A stretch of 64,000 nt of DNA from positions 1,415,961-1,479,960 of the forward strand of contig NZ_KQ033912.1 of NCBI RefSeq assembly GCF_000969835.1. The letters are read 5' to 3'. The DNA is from Parabacteroides goldsteinii DSM 19448 = WAL 12034 (lineage in GTDB: Bacteria; Bacteroidota; Bacteroidia; Bacteroidales; Tannerellaceae). The position numbers and the translations under genes are program-made. Numbering within the stretch: position 1 is the first letter of the stretch; every line of letters begins with the position of its first letter. The notes below the pieces were generated by a model that ran no database searches, had not been told where the DNA came from, and saw only the letters and a list, made by a program, of their open reading frames with translations. Positions 8,775-16,242 of the stretch are shown here, piece after piece.

Positions 8775-9080
8775 ACTGTCTTTTGTTTCTACCTAATGAA
8801 ACACTTGTTTCACTATGAAGAAACAACTGTTTCATTAGGGTGAAACTATTCTCATCTTACTAAAGCCCGGCAACCGGTCTCTAAGGCCCCAAACAGCGAC
8901 TGCCAGGATTTGACCGCATTTTAAAGGATGGATCGAATAAGATTACTATTACAACCTACACTTCCCAAAAAGAATTAATATTTGGATTATACAGGGGGAA
9001 TTATGCCGGATATAAAAGAATCTTTCCTACTTTCGTATATCCATTTAACCGGAGTACGTATATTTTTAATTATCAAGCAT
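8775..9080. other. intergenic region, no gene seen
   Basis: About 300 bases without a supportable gene. They contain the large inverted repeat at 8792-8839. An open frame starting at 8982 runs into the thioredoxin gene, but its first 33 residues are not signal-like and it is better explained by a start at 9081. A sequence close to the TAnnTTTG promoter element (TATATTTT, about 9058-9065) may drive that gene. Confidence 0.5.
8792..8839. repeat. 20-bp inverted repeat built from four GAAAC half-sites
   Basis: Arms 8792-8811 and 8820-8839 match at 19 of 20 positions around an 8-bp spacer. Each arm is itself palindromic (GAAACACTTGTTTC, GAAACAACTGTTTC). There is no following T-run, so it is a poor terminator. 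It could be an operator for a dimer-of-dimers regulator or a dispersed intergenic repeat. Confidence 0.75.
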
Positions 9081-10175
9081 ATGAAAACAAACTTTTTACT
9101 CACTTTGTTAACCGGACTACTGGTTTTTACCGCCTGTTCGGAAAAGCCAGCTGCGACTTATACCATAAACGGTACTATCCCCGACAACTCGCTGGACGGA
9201 AAAATGATCTATATCTATAACCGTAACAACAATAACGTCTATGTAGACAGCACAGTTGTAACAGGAAATACGTTCACCTTTACCGGTAAAATGGACACCG
9301 CAGCTTACTGCCGTATCGATGCCAGCCGTGAATATTATGTCAATTTCATTCTTGAAAACGGGACAATCAATCTCGACCTCGGCAAACCGGTAACTCCGTC
9401 GGGAAGCCCTCTGAACAATGAGATTGCCCGCTTCTTCGCAGCACAAGACAGTATGTCTGCCCTGATCGATGCCAAACGACAGGAATTCATGAAACAGACA
9501 GAGGATAAAGCCGAACGCATGGAATTGCAGAAGAACTTTTTCCAGAATGAATGGAAACCCGCTTACCTGTCAATGCTCGACGGTTTCTTCAACAGAAACC
9601 TGGATAACCCGATCGGTGCTATCGCACTGAATTATATGGACGGCTATCTTTCGCCGGACGAAATCAAAGCGAAACTCCCTCAACTGAGCGAAGTAGTACG
9701 CAACACACCGAATATGCAGGAAACGATACAACGTTTCAACGCTTTGGAACAGACAGCCGAAGGAAAACCGTTCGTCGATTTCACCATCGAAACGAAAGAC
9801 GGTAACAAAGTATCCCTGTCCGACTATGTAGGAAAAGGCAAATATACACTGGTTGATTTCTGGGCAAGCTGGTGCGGACCGTGCCGTGCCGAAACTCCGG
9901 TATTGGCAGAAATCTACAATCAATATAAAAACAAAGGCCTTGAAGTGTTGGGCGTAGCCGTATGGGACAATCCAGAAAATACCCAAAAGGCAATAGAAGA
10001 ACTTAAAATCACCTGGCCGCAGATTCTGAACGCCGGTGATAAACCGACCAAACTATATGGTATCAACGGCATTCCGCATATCATTCTTTTTGGTCCCGAC
10101 GGTACGATTATCTCCCGTGACCTACGTGGCGATGCAATGAAAGCAAAGGTAAAAGAAGTCATCGAAACTAAATAA
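9081..10175 (+). CDS. TlpA/ResA-like thioredoxin-fold lipoprotein with DUF4369-like N-terminus
   Basis: 364 residues from the ATG at 9081, chosen because it gives a clean lipoprotein signal (MKTNFLLTLLTGLLVFTACS); the longer frame from 8982 does not. Residues about 25-120 resemble the DUF4369 domain (YTINGTIPDNSLDGKMIYIYN). The C-terminal thioredoxin domain carries WASWCGPC with Cys265/Cys268 and the cis-Pro region GIPHIILF. It is likely a periplasmic, membrane-tethered thiol-disulfide oxidoreductase; the partner is unknown. A strong terminator follows. Confidence 0.9.
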   Translation: MKTNFLLTLLTGLLVFTACSEKPAATYTINGTIPDNSLDGKMIYIYNRNNNNVYVDSTVVTGNTFTFTGKMDTAAYCRIDASREYYVNFILENGTINLDLGKPVTPSGSPLNNEIARFFAAQDSMSALIDAKRQEFMKQTEDKAERMELQKNFFQNEWKPAYLSMLDGFFNRNLDNPIGAIALNYMDGYLSPDEIKAKLPQLSEVVRNTPNMQETIQRFNALEQTAEGKPFVDFTIETKDGNKVSLSDYVGKGKYTLVDFWASWCGPCRAETPVLAEIYNQYKNKGLEVLGVAVWDNPENTQKAIEELKITWPQILNAGDKPTKLYGINGIPHIILFGPDGTIISRDLRGDAMKAKVKEVIETK

Positions 10176-10195
10176 ACCCAAATACGATGCAGTAT

Positions 10196-10250
10196 TTCGA
10201 CTTCCCGCACATTTCAATAAATAGAATATGTACGGGAAGTTGAACTTTTT
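10196..10250 (+). terminator. rho-independent terminator
   Basis: Arms 10196-10212 and 10228-10244 pair over 17 bp with two mismatches (core CTTCCCG/CGGGAAG), followed by CTTTTT. It ends the thioredoxin transcript just before the gene at 10253. Confidence 0.85.
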
Positions 10251-10252
10251 AG

Positions 10253-10786
10253 ATGAGTAAACGAATAATTACATTACTATTAATCTGCCTGAGCAATACG
10301 GGATACCTATATGCCCAATGGACAGAAAAGGACTCGGTATGGCTCCGGAATATACTCTCCGGCAAGGAGAAGCTGGAACTGAATCCCGAAGCGTTGAAAG
10401 CTATCCGGTCAGGTACGCTGATCAATACGGAAGAACCGGCTTCAAATATGATCATGGCACCCGAGCTATCCCCAGCACAATCCATACAAAAAGATTTCAC
10501 GGAATACGTACGTCCCAAAGATACCGACTATAACCCAAACCGTAAAGTGGACCCGAAAGACCTTCCTCCCGCCGTATTCATGTTATACGGAATGAATAAA
10601 CCGTTACCCAAAGTGAAAATGCTGGGATCTTTCCAGGTCTCATCGGGAATCCGTGCCGAAGCCCGAAAGCCGTCCGGCATCTCGTTCGACGATATGTTAC
10701 AACAGGTTTTTATGCCCAGTGCACGCCATAAAAGGAAAAATGCGCAACGCTGGCGGACTCAGAAATATTATAATAATTATCCGTAA
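10253..10786 (+). CDS. exported DUF4858-like protein of unknown function
   Basis: 177 residues with a Sec signal peptide (ITLLLICLSNTGYLYAQ, cleavage likely near residue 21). The mature part (WTEKDSVWLRNILSGKEKLELNPEALKAIRSG) resembles small Bacteroidales proteins annotated DUF4858, from memory of the pattern. A Pro-rich middle (KVDPKDLPPAVFMLYG) and a basic C-terminus (SARHKRKNAQRWRTQKYY) are visible. There is no catalytic motif. It stands alone between a terminator and the plsC promoter. Confidence 0.7.
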   Translation: MSKRIITLLLICLSNTGYLYAQWTEKDSVWLRNILSGKEKLELNPEALKAIRSGTLINTEEPASNMIMAPELSPAQSIQKDFTEYVRPKDTDYNPNRKVDPKDLPPAVFMLYGMNKPLPKVKMLGSFQVSSGIRAEARKPSGISFDDMLQQVFMPSARHKRKNAQRWRTQKYYNNYP

Positions 10787-10810
10787 TCACAGTAGTAGAA
10801 TATTTTTTTA

Positions 10811-10818
10811 TACTTTTG
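10811..10818 (+). promoter_or_regulatory. predicted Bacteroidetes -7 element for plsC
   Basis: TACTTTTG matches TAnnTTTG exactly, 58 bp before the plsC ATG. No clear -33 TTTG is seen at the right distance. Confidence 0.4.
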
Positions 10819-10875
10819 TTACCCTATTAACAAAGGTAAAGTCAAATTTATAAATATACAATTTACAAGGATAAA

Positions 10876-11610
10876 ATGGAAAAAATCATTTCGTATCCGT
10901 TTTCAGTCATCTATTATTTGTTATTTGGGATTACACTGGTGTTCTTCCATGTGGTACAGTGGATATGCTTTAACCTGTTCGGCTACAAAGCACATAAAAA
11001 GAGCGTGGATGTCTTGAGTTTTTTCCTGGTTTTCAACACCTATATTCTGGGAACAAGATACAAAATAAGCGGGCTGGAGAAACTCCCGACCGACTCGCCC
11101 CTGATCATTGCTTCGAACCATCAGAGCCTCTACGATATAACCTCTATCTGCTGGTTCATGCGCAAAGTTCATCCCAAGTTTATCAGTAAAATCGAACTGG
11201 GCAAAGGTATTCCCAGTATTTCGTACAACCTCAACCACGGCGGCTCCGTCCTTATCGACCGGAAGGATCCGAAACAGGCATTGACCGCCATCCGTGTAAT
11301 GGCCGAATATATTGAAACAAACAAACGCTCGGCAGTAATTTTCCCGGAAGGGACACGAAGCAAAACAGGCAAGCCCCGTCCTTTTGCTGAAAACGGATTG
11401 AAAATCCTCTGTAAATATGCACCGTCGGCCTACATGGTACCGGTCACGATCAACAACTCATGGAAGATGACCAAATGGGGTTCCTTTCCTTTGGGAATCG
11501 GCAACCGTATCGAACTCATCATCCACGACCCTATTCCAGTGAAGGCTAAGCCCTTCGCCGAACTCTTTGCCGAAACCGAACAAACTGTGATCCGCAGTAT
11601 TAAAGTGTAA
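10876..11610 (+). CDS. plsC: 1-acyl-sn-glycerol-3-phosphate acyltransferase
   Basis: 244 residues, the usual length. It acylates lysophosphatidic acid to phosphatidic acid in phospholipid synthesis at the inner membrane. The acyltransferase HX4D motif is NHQSLYD (His82, Asp87), and the phosphate-binding motif FPEGTRS lies at about 156-162. Two N-terminal hydrophobic segments (about 8-33 and 45-58) anchor it. It is monocistronic, and the T-rich run after the stop could help termination. PlsC family assignment is firm; acyl specificity cannot be judged. Confidence 0.92.
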   Translation: MEKIISYPFSVIYYLLFGITLVFFHVVQWICFNLFGYKAHKKSVDVLSFFLVFNTYILGTRYKISGLEKLPTDSPLIIASNHQSLYDITSICWFMRKVHPKFISKIELGKGIPSISYNLNHGGSVLIDRKDPKQALTAIRVMAEYIETNKRSAVIFPEGTRSKTGKPRPFAENGLKILCKYAPSAYMVPVTINNSWKMTKWGSFPLGIGNRIELIIHDPIPVKAKPFAELFAETEQTVIRSIKV

Positions 11611-11754
11611 TTTTTTTTATTTGTCATGCAGTATTTCATAATTTGTCCGTTTTATAATTAAAGACTATTAATAAATTAATCGGATAAGATGCAGCATTTC
11701 CTTGAAATATTGCGTCTTAAGGTTAAGAAATAATATAAAAAAAGACGGACAATT

Positions 11755-12261
11755 ATGACTAAATTACAAATACTGGCACTTTTGCTTGCCTCATTGGCCC
11801 TACTATTCTTCACCTCCTGCGACAGCGAAGACTTCCAGGAGCCGGATGTGTATAAGGTGACTCCCGACCTGCGGTTGAGGATTAACCAGGGGATGAAATT
11901 ATCCTCCAAATCCGAGAGAAGAACATTTAAGGAAAAATTCGACTTATTCCAGGAGAAATGTGATGAAATGGATCACATAACTTCTCCGTACACTTATATG
12001 GAAACGGAAGAATATAAGGATTTTAAAAACTTTCTCCTTTCTTCCTCACCCCATATCTATTATCTGCTGATGGATAAATTCCTGAAAAGCAGACTGAGCT
12101 TTTTCTCTAACATCATCAGTGACATTCTCGTATCATCCAAACCGGCTATTGCCGATCAGATTGCGGAACAGATGAGAGCAACCGGCACTTTGGAGGAAAG
12201 TTTCTATCTCTATCCTCAATTATGCCTGGATATATGGCTCGATGCATTAGATACCCAATAA
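11755..12261 (+). CDS. hypothetical lipoprotein
   Basis: 168 residues. The lipoprotein signal is MTKLQILALLLASLALLFFTSC. The mature part is helical and charged (SKSERRTFKEKFDLFQEKCDEM) with a hydrophobic patch near SRLSFFSNIISDILVS. No family recognised. It lies 18 bp before the 12280 lipoprotein and is probably co-transcribed with it. An imperfect 15-bp hairpin lies upstream (about 11687-11720). Confidence 0.7.
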   Translation: MTKLQILALLLASLALLFFTSCDSEDFQEPDVYKVTPDLRLRINQGMKLSSKSERRTFKEKFDLFQEKCDEMDHITSPYTYMETEEYKDFKNFLLSSSPHIYYLLMDKFLKSRLSFFSNIISDILVSSKPAIADQIAEQMRATGTLEESFYLYPQLCLDIWLDALDTQ

Positions 12262-12279
12262 ATATAAACCATCCCCTCA

Positions 12280-13107
12280 ATGACGATCGCAACTACACAT
12301 ATATGGACTTTACTGGTCTGCCTCCTGTTTTTCATAAGCGGGATCACCAGTTGCGACTCTTCCGATCTCGACAAACTTCCGGTCAACGAGAATCCGGAAG
12401 TGGCATTCGTAAATGACGATGTTCCCCAAAGATTGTCGCTTAACAATGCCCGGTTAAAACGGATGATTTCGCCCGCCAGCAACTCCGCTTATTCCGGCAA
12501 GATTTACGAATATAATGACGAGGGTCAATTATCCAGGATTTCTAACTGCCTGTTTGAAGGGGAAGCAATTACCGATACTCTCGGTTACAATGTTTATCAA
12601 TATAACGTAGATAAGCAGTTGGTCATGACCAACAATTTTAATGCGAACAAAAATACCTCTACAGGATTTATCAATCTTCAGACACAGGTATATATCTATT
12701 CGAATGATGGCAAGTTAGAGAAAAAAATCACCCATTATCCGGTGATATCCCAGTCGGAGTATACATTATATAAATACAAAAACAATATGCTTGACCGGAA
12801 AGAGCATTACGGGACTTCGGGAATATTGGAAAACTATACGACCCACTCGTATGATAAGGTCGGCAAACTGATACTGGAATGTCATTATATGGCAAACAAC
12901 CAGTTAATCAACTATACACAGCATTCTTTTATCGACGGATTGAATACCCGTTCAGTGACTTTCTCCCCGACCGGCGAAGCCCTGAGAAAAGTGATCAATA
13001 CATACGATAGCAATTATAACCTTATCCGATCCGAATCGAGCGAACTGGTATTATACAGTTCAAGATCAAACTTCACGGCACAATATGAATATGATAATGC
13101 TCAATAA
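12280..13107 (+). CDS. lipoprotein with YD/RHS-like short repeats
   Basis: 275 residues. The signal sequence ends at ISGITSC. After a linker the protein has repeated Tyr-rich units of the kind IYEYNDEGQLSRI, YQYNVDKQLVMT, YIYSNDGKLEKKI and HSYDKVGKLILE, about 35-45 residues apart, like the beta-repeat units of RHS/YD proteins. This suggests an extended or barrel-like surface protein. No enzyme motif is visible. It ends 30 bp from the convergent nudC gene. Confidence 0.75.
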   Translation: MTIATTHIWTLLVCLLFFISGITSCDSSDLDKLPVNENPEVAFVNDDVPQRLSLNNARLKRMISPASNSAYSGKIYEYNDEGQLSRISNCLFEGEAITDTLGYNVYQYNVDKQLVMTNNFNANKNTSTGFINLQTQVYIYSNDGKLEKKITHYPVISQSEYTLYKYKNNMLDRKEHYGTSGILENYTTHSYDKVGKLILECHYMANNQLINYTQHSFIDGLNTRSVTFSPTGEALRKVINTYDSNYNLIRSESSELVLYSSRSNFTAQYEYDNAQ

Positions 13108-13137
13108 GCATATTATGCCGTTATACGATCTTACACT

Positions 13138-13908
13138 TTACTGTTCCAGCCACCAGTCGATCATCTTCCGCGCAAGGCTGAGTTTACGAGGTAACTCAGG
13201 CAGATTGTCTTTAGTGAAGAAAGCGCCTTCGCTCAATTCCTCATCCTGTAAACGGATCGTGCCGCTTACATAATCGGCTATAAACCCAACCATCAGGTTA
13301 CTCGGATAAGGCCAGGGCTGATTCCCGAAATAGGTAATATTATTAATTTCCAATCCTGTCTCCTCCATAACTTCGCGTCTTACACATTCTTCCAGCGTTT
13401 CTCCCGTTTCAAGGAAACCGGCAACCAGACCATAGAAAGAACCTCTGAAATTCCGGGCATGGACCAGCAGTATAGCATCTCCTTTGCGGATCAGTACCAA
13501 TATCGCCGGAGAGACTACCGGATAGATTTCATATTTACAGTTTGGACACTGTTTGGAAATAGTTGTCTGCATGACAGTTTTCGTTCCGCATGAAGGACAA
13601 AAACGGCTATGCTGGTCCCAATAAATCAACTCATACGCTTTTCCGGCTATTTTATGTAAGATAGGATCGAGGTAATCGTAGGATGCCCGCAAACCCATCG
13701 GAAGGTATTCAGCCGTTTCTTCCAGCGGTGTATCCACAGAGGCCGTACAAGCCGGCATATCCTCCAATAAACTGACTTCCAGCACATTTTTAACCGGCAC
13801 AGGAGGATTGATACTATAAGGGATTGTATATGTTTCACCTTTTTTCTGAAGCAGTAACTGGTCGTTGAAGAAAATAAACCAGTATACATTATTTACATTG
13901 CTCATCAC
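13138..13908 (-). CDS. nudC: NAD(+)/NADH diphosphatase (decapping Nudix hydrolase)
   Basis: 256 residues. It hydrolyses NADH/NAD to NMN(H) and AMP and, in studied homologues, removes NAD caps from RNA 5' ends. The N-terminal domain is followed by a four-Cys zinc ribbon (Cys104, 107, 121, 124), the Nudix box at about 164-187 (GFLETGETLEECVRREVMEE) and the NudC-specific QPWPYPSNLM motif near 197-206. Starts at Met1 or Met2 are both possible. It is convergent with the 12280 gene. Confidence 0.94.
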   Translation of the reverse strand: MMSNVNNVYWFIFFNDQLLLQKKGETYTIPYSINPPVPVKNVLEVSLLEDMPACTASVDTPLEETAEYLPMGLRASYDYLDPILHKIAGKAYELIYWDQHSRFCPSCGTKTVMQTTISKQCPNCKYEIYPVVSPAILVLIRKGDAILLVHARNFRGSFYGLVAGFLETGETLEECVRREVMEETGLEINNITYFGNQPWPYPSNLMVGFIADYVSGTIRLQDEELSEGAFFTKDNLPELPRKLSLARKMIDWWLEQ

Positions 13909-13927
13909 TTTTTACTTTTGAACGGCA

Positions 13928-13960
13928 CAAATATACTGACTAATGCGGATATACATCAAA
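13928..13960 (-). promoter_or_regulatory. Bacteroidetes-type promoter for nudC
   Basis: On the minus strand: TTTG (13957-13960), 21 bp, then TATATTTG (13928-13935). This is a full match to TTTG-N19/21-TAnnTTTG, giving a leader of about 14 nt. Confidence 0.7.
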
Positions 13961-14060
13961 AAAATATTTCTATTTAAAATATTCTTCCGGCCCAATCGTC
14001 TACAACAATAGAAGGCATGTCTTACTAATAGATTTTTAATTATTAAAACGGAAACGAAAA

Positions 14061-14282
14061 ATGTTCGGAAGAAAGAGAAAAGAAGTCATATCTTTACAAG
14101 TCTTTGCTTATGAGTGTAGTGGATGCGGACAGTGTGTGAAGAGATGCCGGAGAGAGGTTTTGAAAATGGTGAATAACGGAAGTTGCAGCTATGCTACAGT
14201 GGTCAATCCGGAAAGCTGTGTAGGTTGCGGTAACTGTGTCGATGTCTGCAAAACCTATGCAATTGAATTAATAACAGAGTAA
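14061..14282 (+). CDS. 2[4Fe-4S] ferredoxin-like protein
   Basis: 73 residues with two clusters of cysteines, CSGCGQCVKRC and CVGCGNCVDVC, the classic pattern of two [4Fe-4S] sites. It is a small cytoplasmic electron carrier. The N-terminus (MFGRKRKEVISLQVF) is unusually basic. It is the first gene of a tight cluster with the small membrane protein at 14306 and the sigma factor at 14695, which is an unusual neighbourhood for a ferredoxin. Confidence 0.88.
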   Translation: MFGRKRKEVISLQVFAYECSGCGQCVKRCRREVLKMVNNGSCSYATVVNPESCVGCGNCVDVCKTYAIELITE

Positions 14283-14305
14283 TAAACATATTAAATTAAA
14301 TAACA

Positions 14306-14698
14306 ATGAGAAATCCGGGAGTATTCAGAGGAGCGTTCATCTTTTTATTTTTTATAGGGCTGTTTGCACTGGCCAGCCTGGGAGTTATGTATCTGTGGAA
14401 CTGGCTGATACCGGCCGTTATCGGCTGGTCAGTCATTAACTACTGGCAGGCGCTTGGTTTGATGGTTCTTTGCCGACTGTTATTCGGAGGGTTCAGAGGG
14501 TTTGGACATTTCGGTCCTTTCGGTCATCATCCCGGAGGCTTTTTCTTCGGTAACCGGGAAGAGCATAACCGCTTCCACGAGCAGATGAGAAATATGCCCT
14601 GGGAAGAGCGCCGGGAACATATCCGCAGACATATGGCTGATTTCCGCAATGGCAGATTTAATACACAGGAGCCGTCTTCAGGTGATAATGCCCAATGA
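14306..14698 (+). CDS. small membrane protein with His/Gly/Arg-rich tail
   Basis: 130 residues. Two hydrophobic segments (about 10-30 and 33-60) are followed by a Gly/Phe/His-rich stretch (GFGHFGPFGHHPGGFFFG) and a charged tail with repeated His and Arg (EERREHIRRHMADFRNG). Its stop overlaps the start of the sigma factor by four bases (ATGA), so they are translationally coupled. That coupling, and the lack of any other anti-sigma gene nearby, make it a candidate membrane regulator of the sigma factor (inference). No family is recognised with confidence. Confidence 0.75.
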   Translation: MRNPGVFRGAFIFLFFIGLFALASLGVMYLWNWLIPAVIGWSVINYWQALGLMVLCRLLFGGFRGFGHFGPFGHHPGGFFFGNREEHNRFHEQMRNMPWEERREHIRRHMADFRNGRFNTQEPSSGDNAQ

Positions 14699-15273
14699 AA
14701 GAAATAGTTCAAAACCGCTCCGCTTCGGAGCAGAACACACGGGTTGCGGATATCTTCCGGAAATACCAGGCACAGCTGAAAGGTTTTATCTCCAGGCGTG
14801 TGTCCTCCAAAGAAGACAGTGAAGATATCCTGCAAAACATATTCTACCAGTTCATGAAATATGACCAGGAGGACAGTCCGATCGAACAGATCGCCGCCTG
14901 GTTATATTCTGTGGCCCGCAGTCAGATCATCGACCGCAGCCGCAAACACCGGGAAGAAGAAATGCCCTATCTCTCCGCCAACGAAGAAGACGGCACTTTC
15001 CTGAAAGAACTGGCGGAACTCATGCCCGACGAAGACCAGTCGCCGGAAATGGATTATATCCGTTCTACCGTCTGGGAAGAGTTGGAACACGCATTATTGG
15101 AATTGCCGGACGAGCAACGGGCCGTCTTTGAACTGACGGAACTGGAAGGCATTCCGTTCAAGGAGATTTCAGAATCGACCGGCATACCGGTCAATACATT
15201 GATTTCCAGGAAAAGATATGCAGTCTTGTTTCTCAGGAAAAGATTATATAATCTGTATGAAGATATTTTGTAA
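14695..15273 (+). CDS. ECF-type RNA polymerase sigma factor
   Basis: 192 residues. Region 2 (about 10-80) includes SKEDSEDILQNIFYQFMKY and IAAWLYSVARSQIIDRSRKH; region 4 (about 125-185) includes LPDEQRAVFELTELEGIPFKEISESTGIPVNTLISRKRYA, a helix-turn-helix for the -35 element. It starts four bases inside the 14306 gene. Likely regulated by, or regulating, that membrane partner. The next downstream element is a separate sigma-54 promoter, so the operon ends here. Confidence 0.9.
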   Translation: MKEIVQNRSASEQNTRVADIFRKYQAQLKGFISRRVSSKEDSEDILQNIFYQFMKYDQEDSPIEQIAAWLYSVARSQIIDRSRKHREEEMPYLSANEEDGTFLKELAELMPDEDQSPEMDYIRSTVWEELEHALLELPDEQRAVFELTELEGIPFKEISESTGIPVNTLISRKRYAVLFLRKRLYNLYEDIL

Positions 15274-15291
15274 ACAACTTGTTCCCTAAAA

Positions 15292-15326
15292 GTGCGTTTC
15301 CGAACTATATCCGTGCGGATATGCAC
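15292..15326 (+). promoter_or_regulatory. paired enhancer-like sites upstream of the ABC ATPase
   Basis: Site 1 GTGCGTTTCCGAAC (15292-15305), a 7-bp spacer, then site 2 GTGCGGATATGCAC (15313-15326). Site 2 differs from its counterpart at 3742-3755 in one base. Site 1 shares GTGC and CGAAC with 3721-3734. Starts are again exactly 21 bp apart, and the distance to the -24 element is again about 55 bp. Confidence 0.72.
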
Positions 15327-15381
15327 AACGCCGAAGAGAATCTAAAACCACAACACAATACAAATCAAACACTTACAATAT

Positions 15382-15397
15382 TGGCACAGCTTTTGTT
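15382..15397 (+). promoter_or_regulatory. predicted sigma-54 (RpoN) promoter
   Basis: TTGGCAC (15381-15387), five bases, TTGT (15393-15396): the same variant of TGGCAC-N5-TTGC as at 3812. The predicted start near 15408 leaves about 21 nt before the ATG at 15429. Confidence 0.7.
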
Positions 15398-15428
15398 CTT
15401 TCATTAGTAAATTAAAATTCTTATACTC

Positions 15429-16103
15429 ATGATTAAGACAGTAGCATTAGAAAAAATCTTCCGTACAGAGGAAGTTGAAACTTGGGCCTTGAACAAGGTG
15501 AATATTGAAGTTAAAGAGGGAGAGTTTGTAGCGATAATGGGGCCTTCCGGTTGCGGTAAGTCTACGCTGCTGAATATCCTGGGATTACTGGACAACCCGA
15601 CTTCCGGCGAATATTACCTGAACGGGATAGAGGTTTCCAAATATACGGAAGCACAACGTACAAAATTGCGTAAAGGGATTATCGGCTTCGTATTCCAGAG
15701 TTTCAACCTGATCGACGAATTGAACGTATATGAAAATATAGAACTTCCCCTGCTTTATATGGGTGTTTCGGCTTCCGAACGCAAACAGAAAGTGAAAGAG
15801 GCCATGGAACGTATGGCAATCGTCCATCGTGAAAAACATTTCCCTCAACAGTTATCCGGAGGTCAGCAACAACGCGTTGCCATAGCCCGTGCCGTAGTAG
15901 CCAACCCCAAACTAATCCTTGCCGATGAACCTACCGGTAACCTGGACAGTAAAAACGGCCAGGAAGTAATGAACCTGCTCAACGAACTGAATAAGGAAGG
16001 AACAACCATCGTCATGGTAACCCACAGCCAGCATGATGCCGGCTATGCTTCACGCATCATCAACCTGTTCGACGGACAGGTGGTGACGGAGACGGTAATC
16101 TAA
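15429..16103 (+). CDS. ABC transporter ATP-binding protein, LolD/MacB type
   Basis: 224 residues, the usual length. Walker [10 protein letters not shown] (about 38-46), Q-loop FQSFNL, signature LSGGQQQR, Walker [14 protein letters not shown] and switch His in VTHSQHD are all present, so it should be an active ATPase. The DEPTGNLD block is typical of the LolD/MacB/FtsE group that energises FtsX-type permeases. It has no permease beside it but shares its promoter architecture with the permease operon at 3863, which makes those permeases its likely partners (inference). Confidence 0.93.
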   Translation: MIKTVALEKIFRTEEVETWALNKVNIEVKEGEFVAIMGPSGCGKSTLLNILGLLDNPTSGEYYLNGIEVSKYTEAQRTKLRKGIIGFVFQSFNLIDELNVYENIELPLLYMGVSASERKQKVKEAMERMAIVHREKHFPQQLSGGQQQRVAIARAVVANPKLILADEPTGNLDSKNGQEVMNLLNELNKEGTTIVMVTHSQHDAGYASRIINLFDGQVVTETVI

Positions 16104-16128
16104 TTACAAATGTTACAAAAGTCAAAGA

Positions 16129-16164
16129 GTAGACTGCAACATGTTAATAGATGTTGCAGTCTAC
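16129..16164 (+). repeat. 14-bp perfect hairpin after the ABC ATPase
   Basis: Arms 16129-16142 and 16151-16164 (GTAGACTGCAACAT and its complement) with an 8-nt loop. No T-run follows, so factor-independent termination is uncertain; it may protect the 3' end or weakly terminate. Confidence 0.6.
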
Positions 16165-16242
16165 GAAATATTCGTACTTTCCAGTATATCAAATCCAAAT
16201 AAACTTGTACATTGCCGGCATTAACTACAAATCAAATTATCC

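Noticed and set aside
8982..9080. Upstream extension of the thioredoxin lipoprotein gene (start at 8982)
   Set aside because: The added 33 residues are not signal-like, while the ATG at 9081 gives a standard lipoprotein signal.
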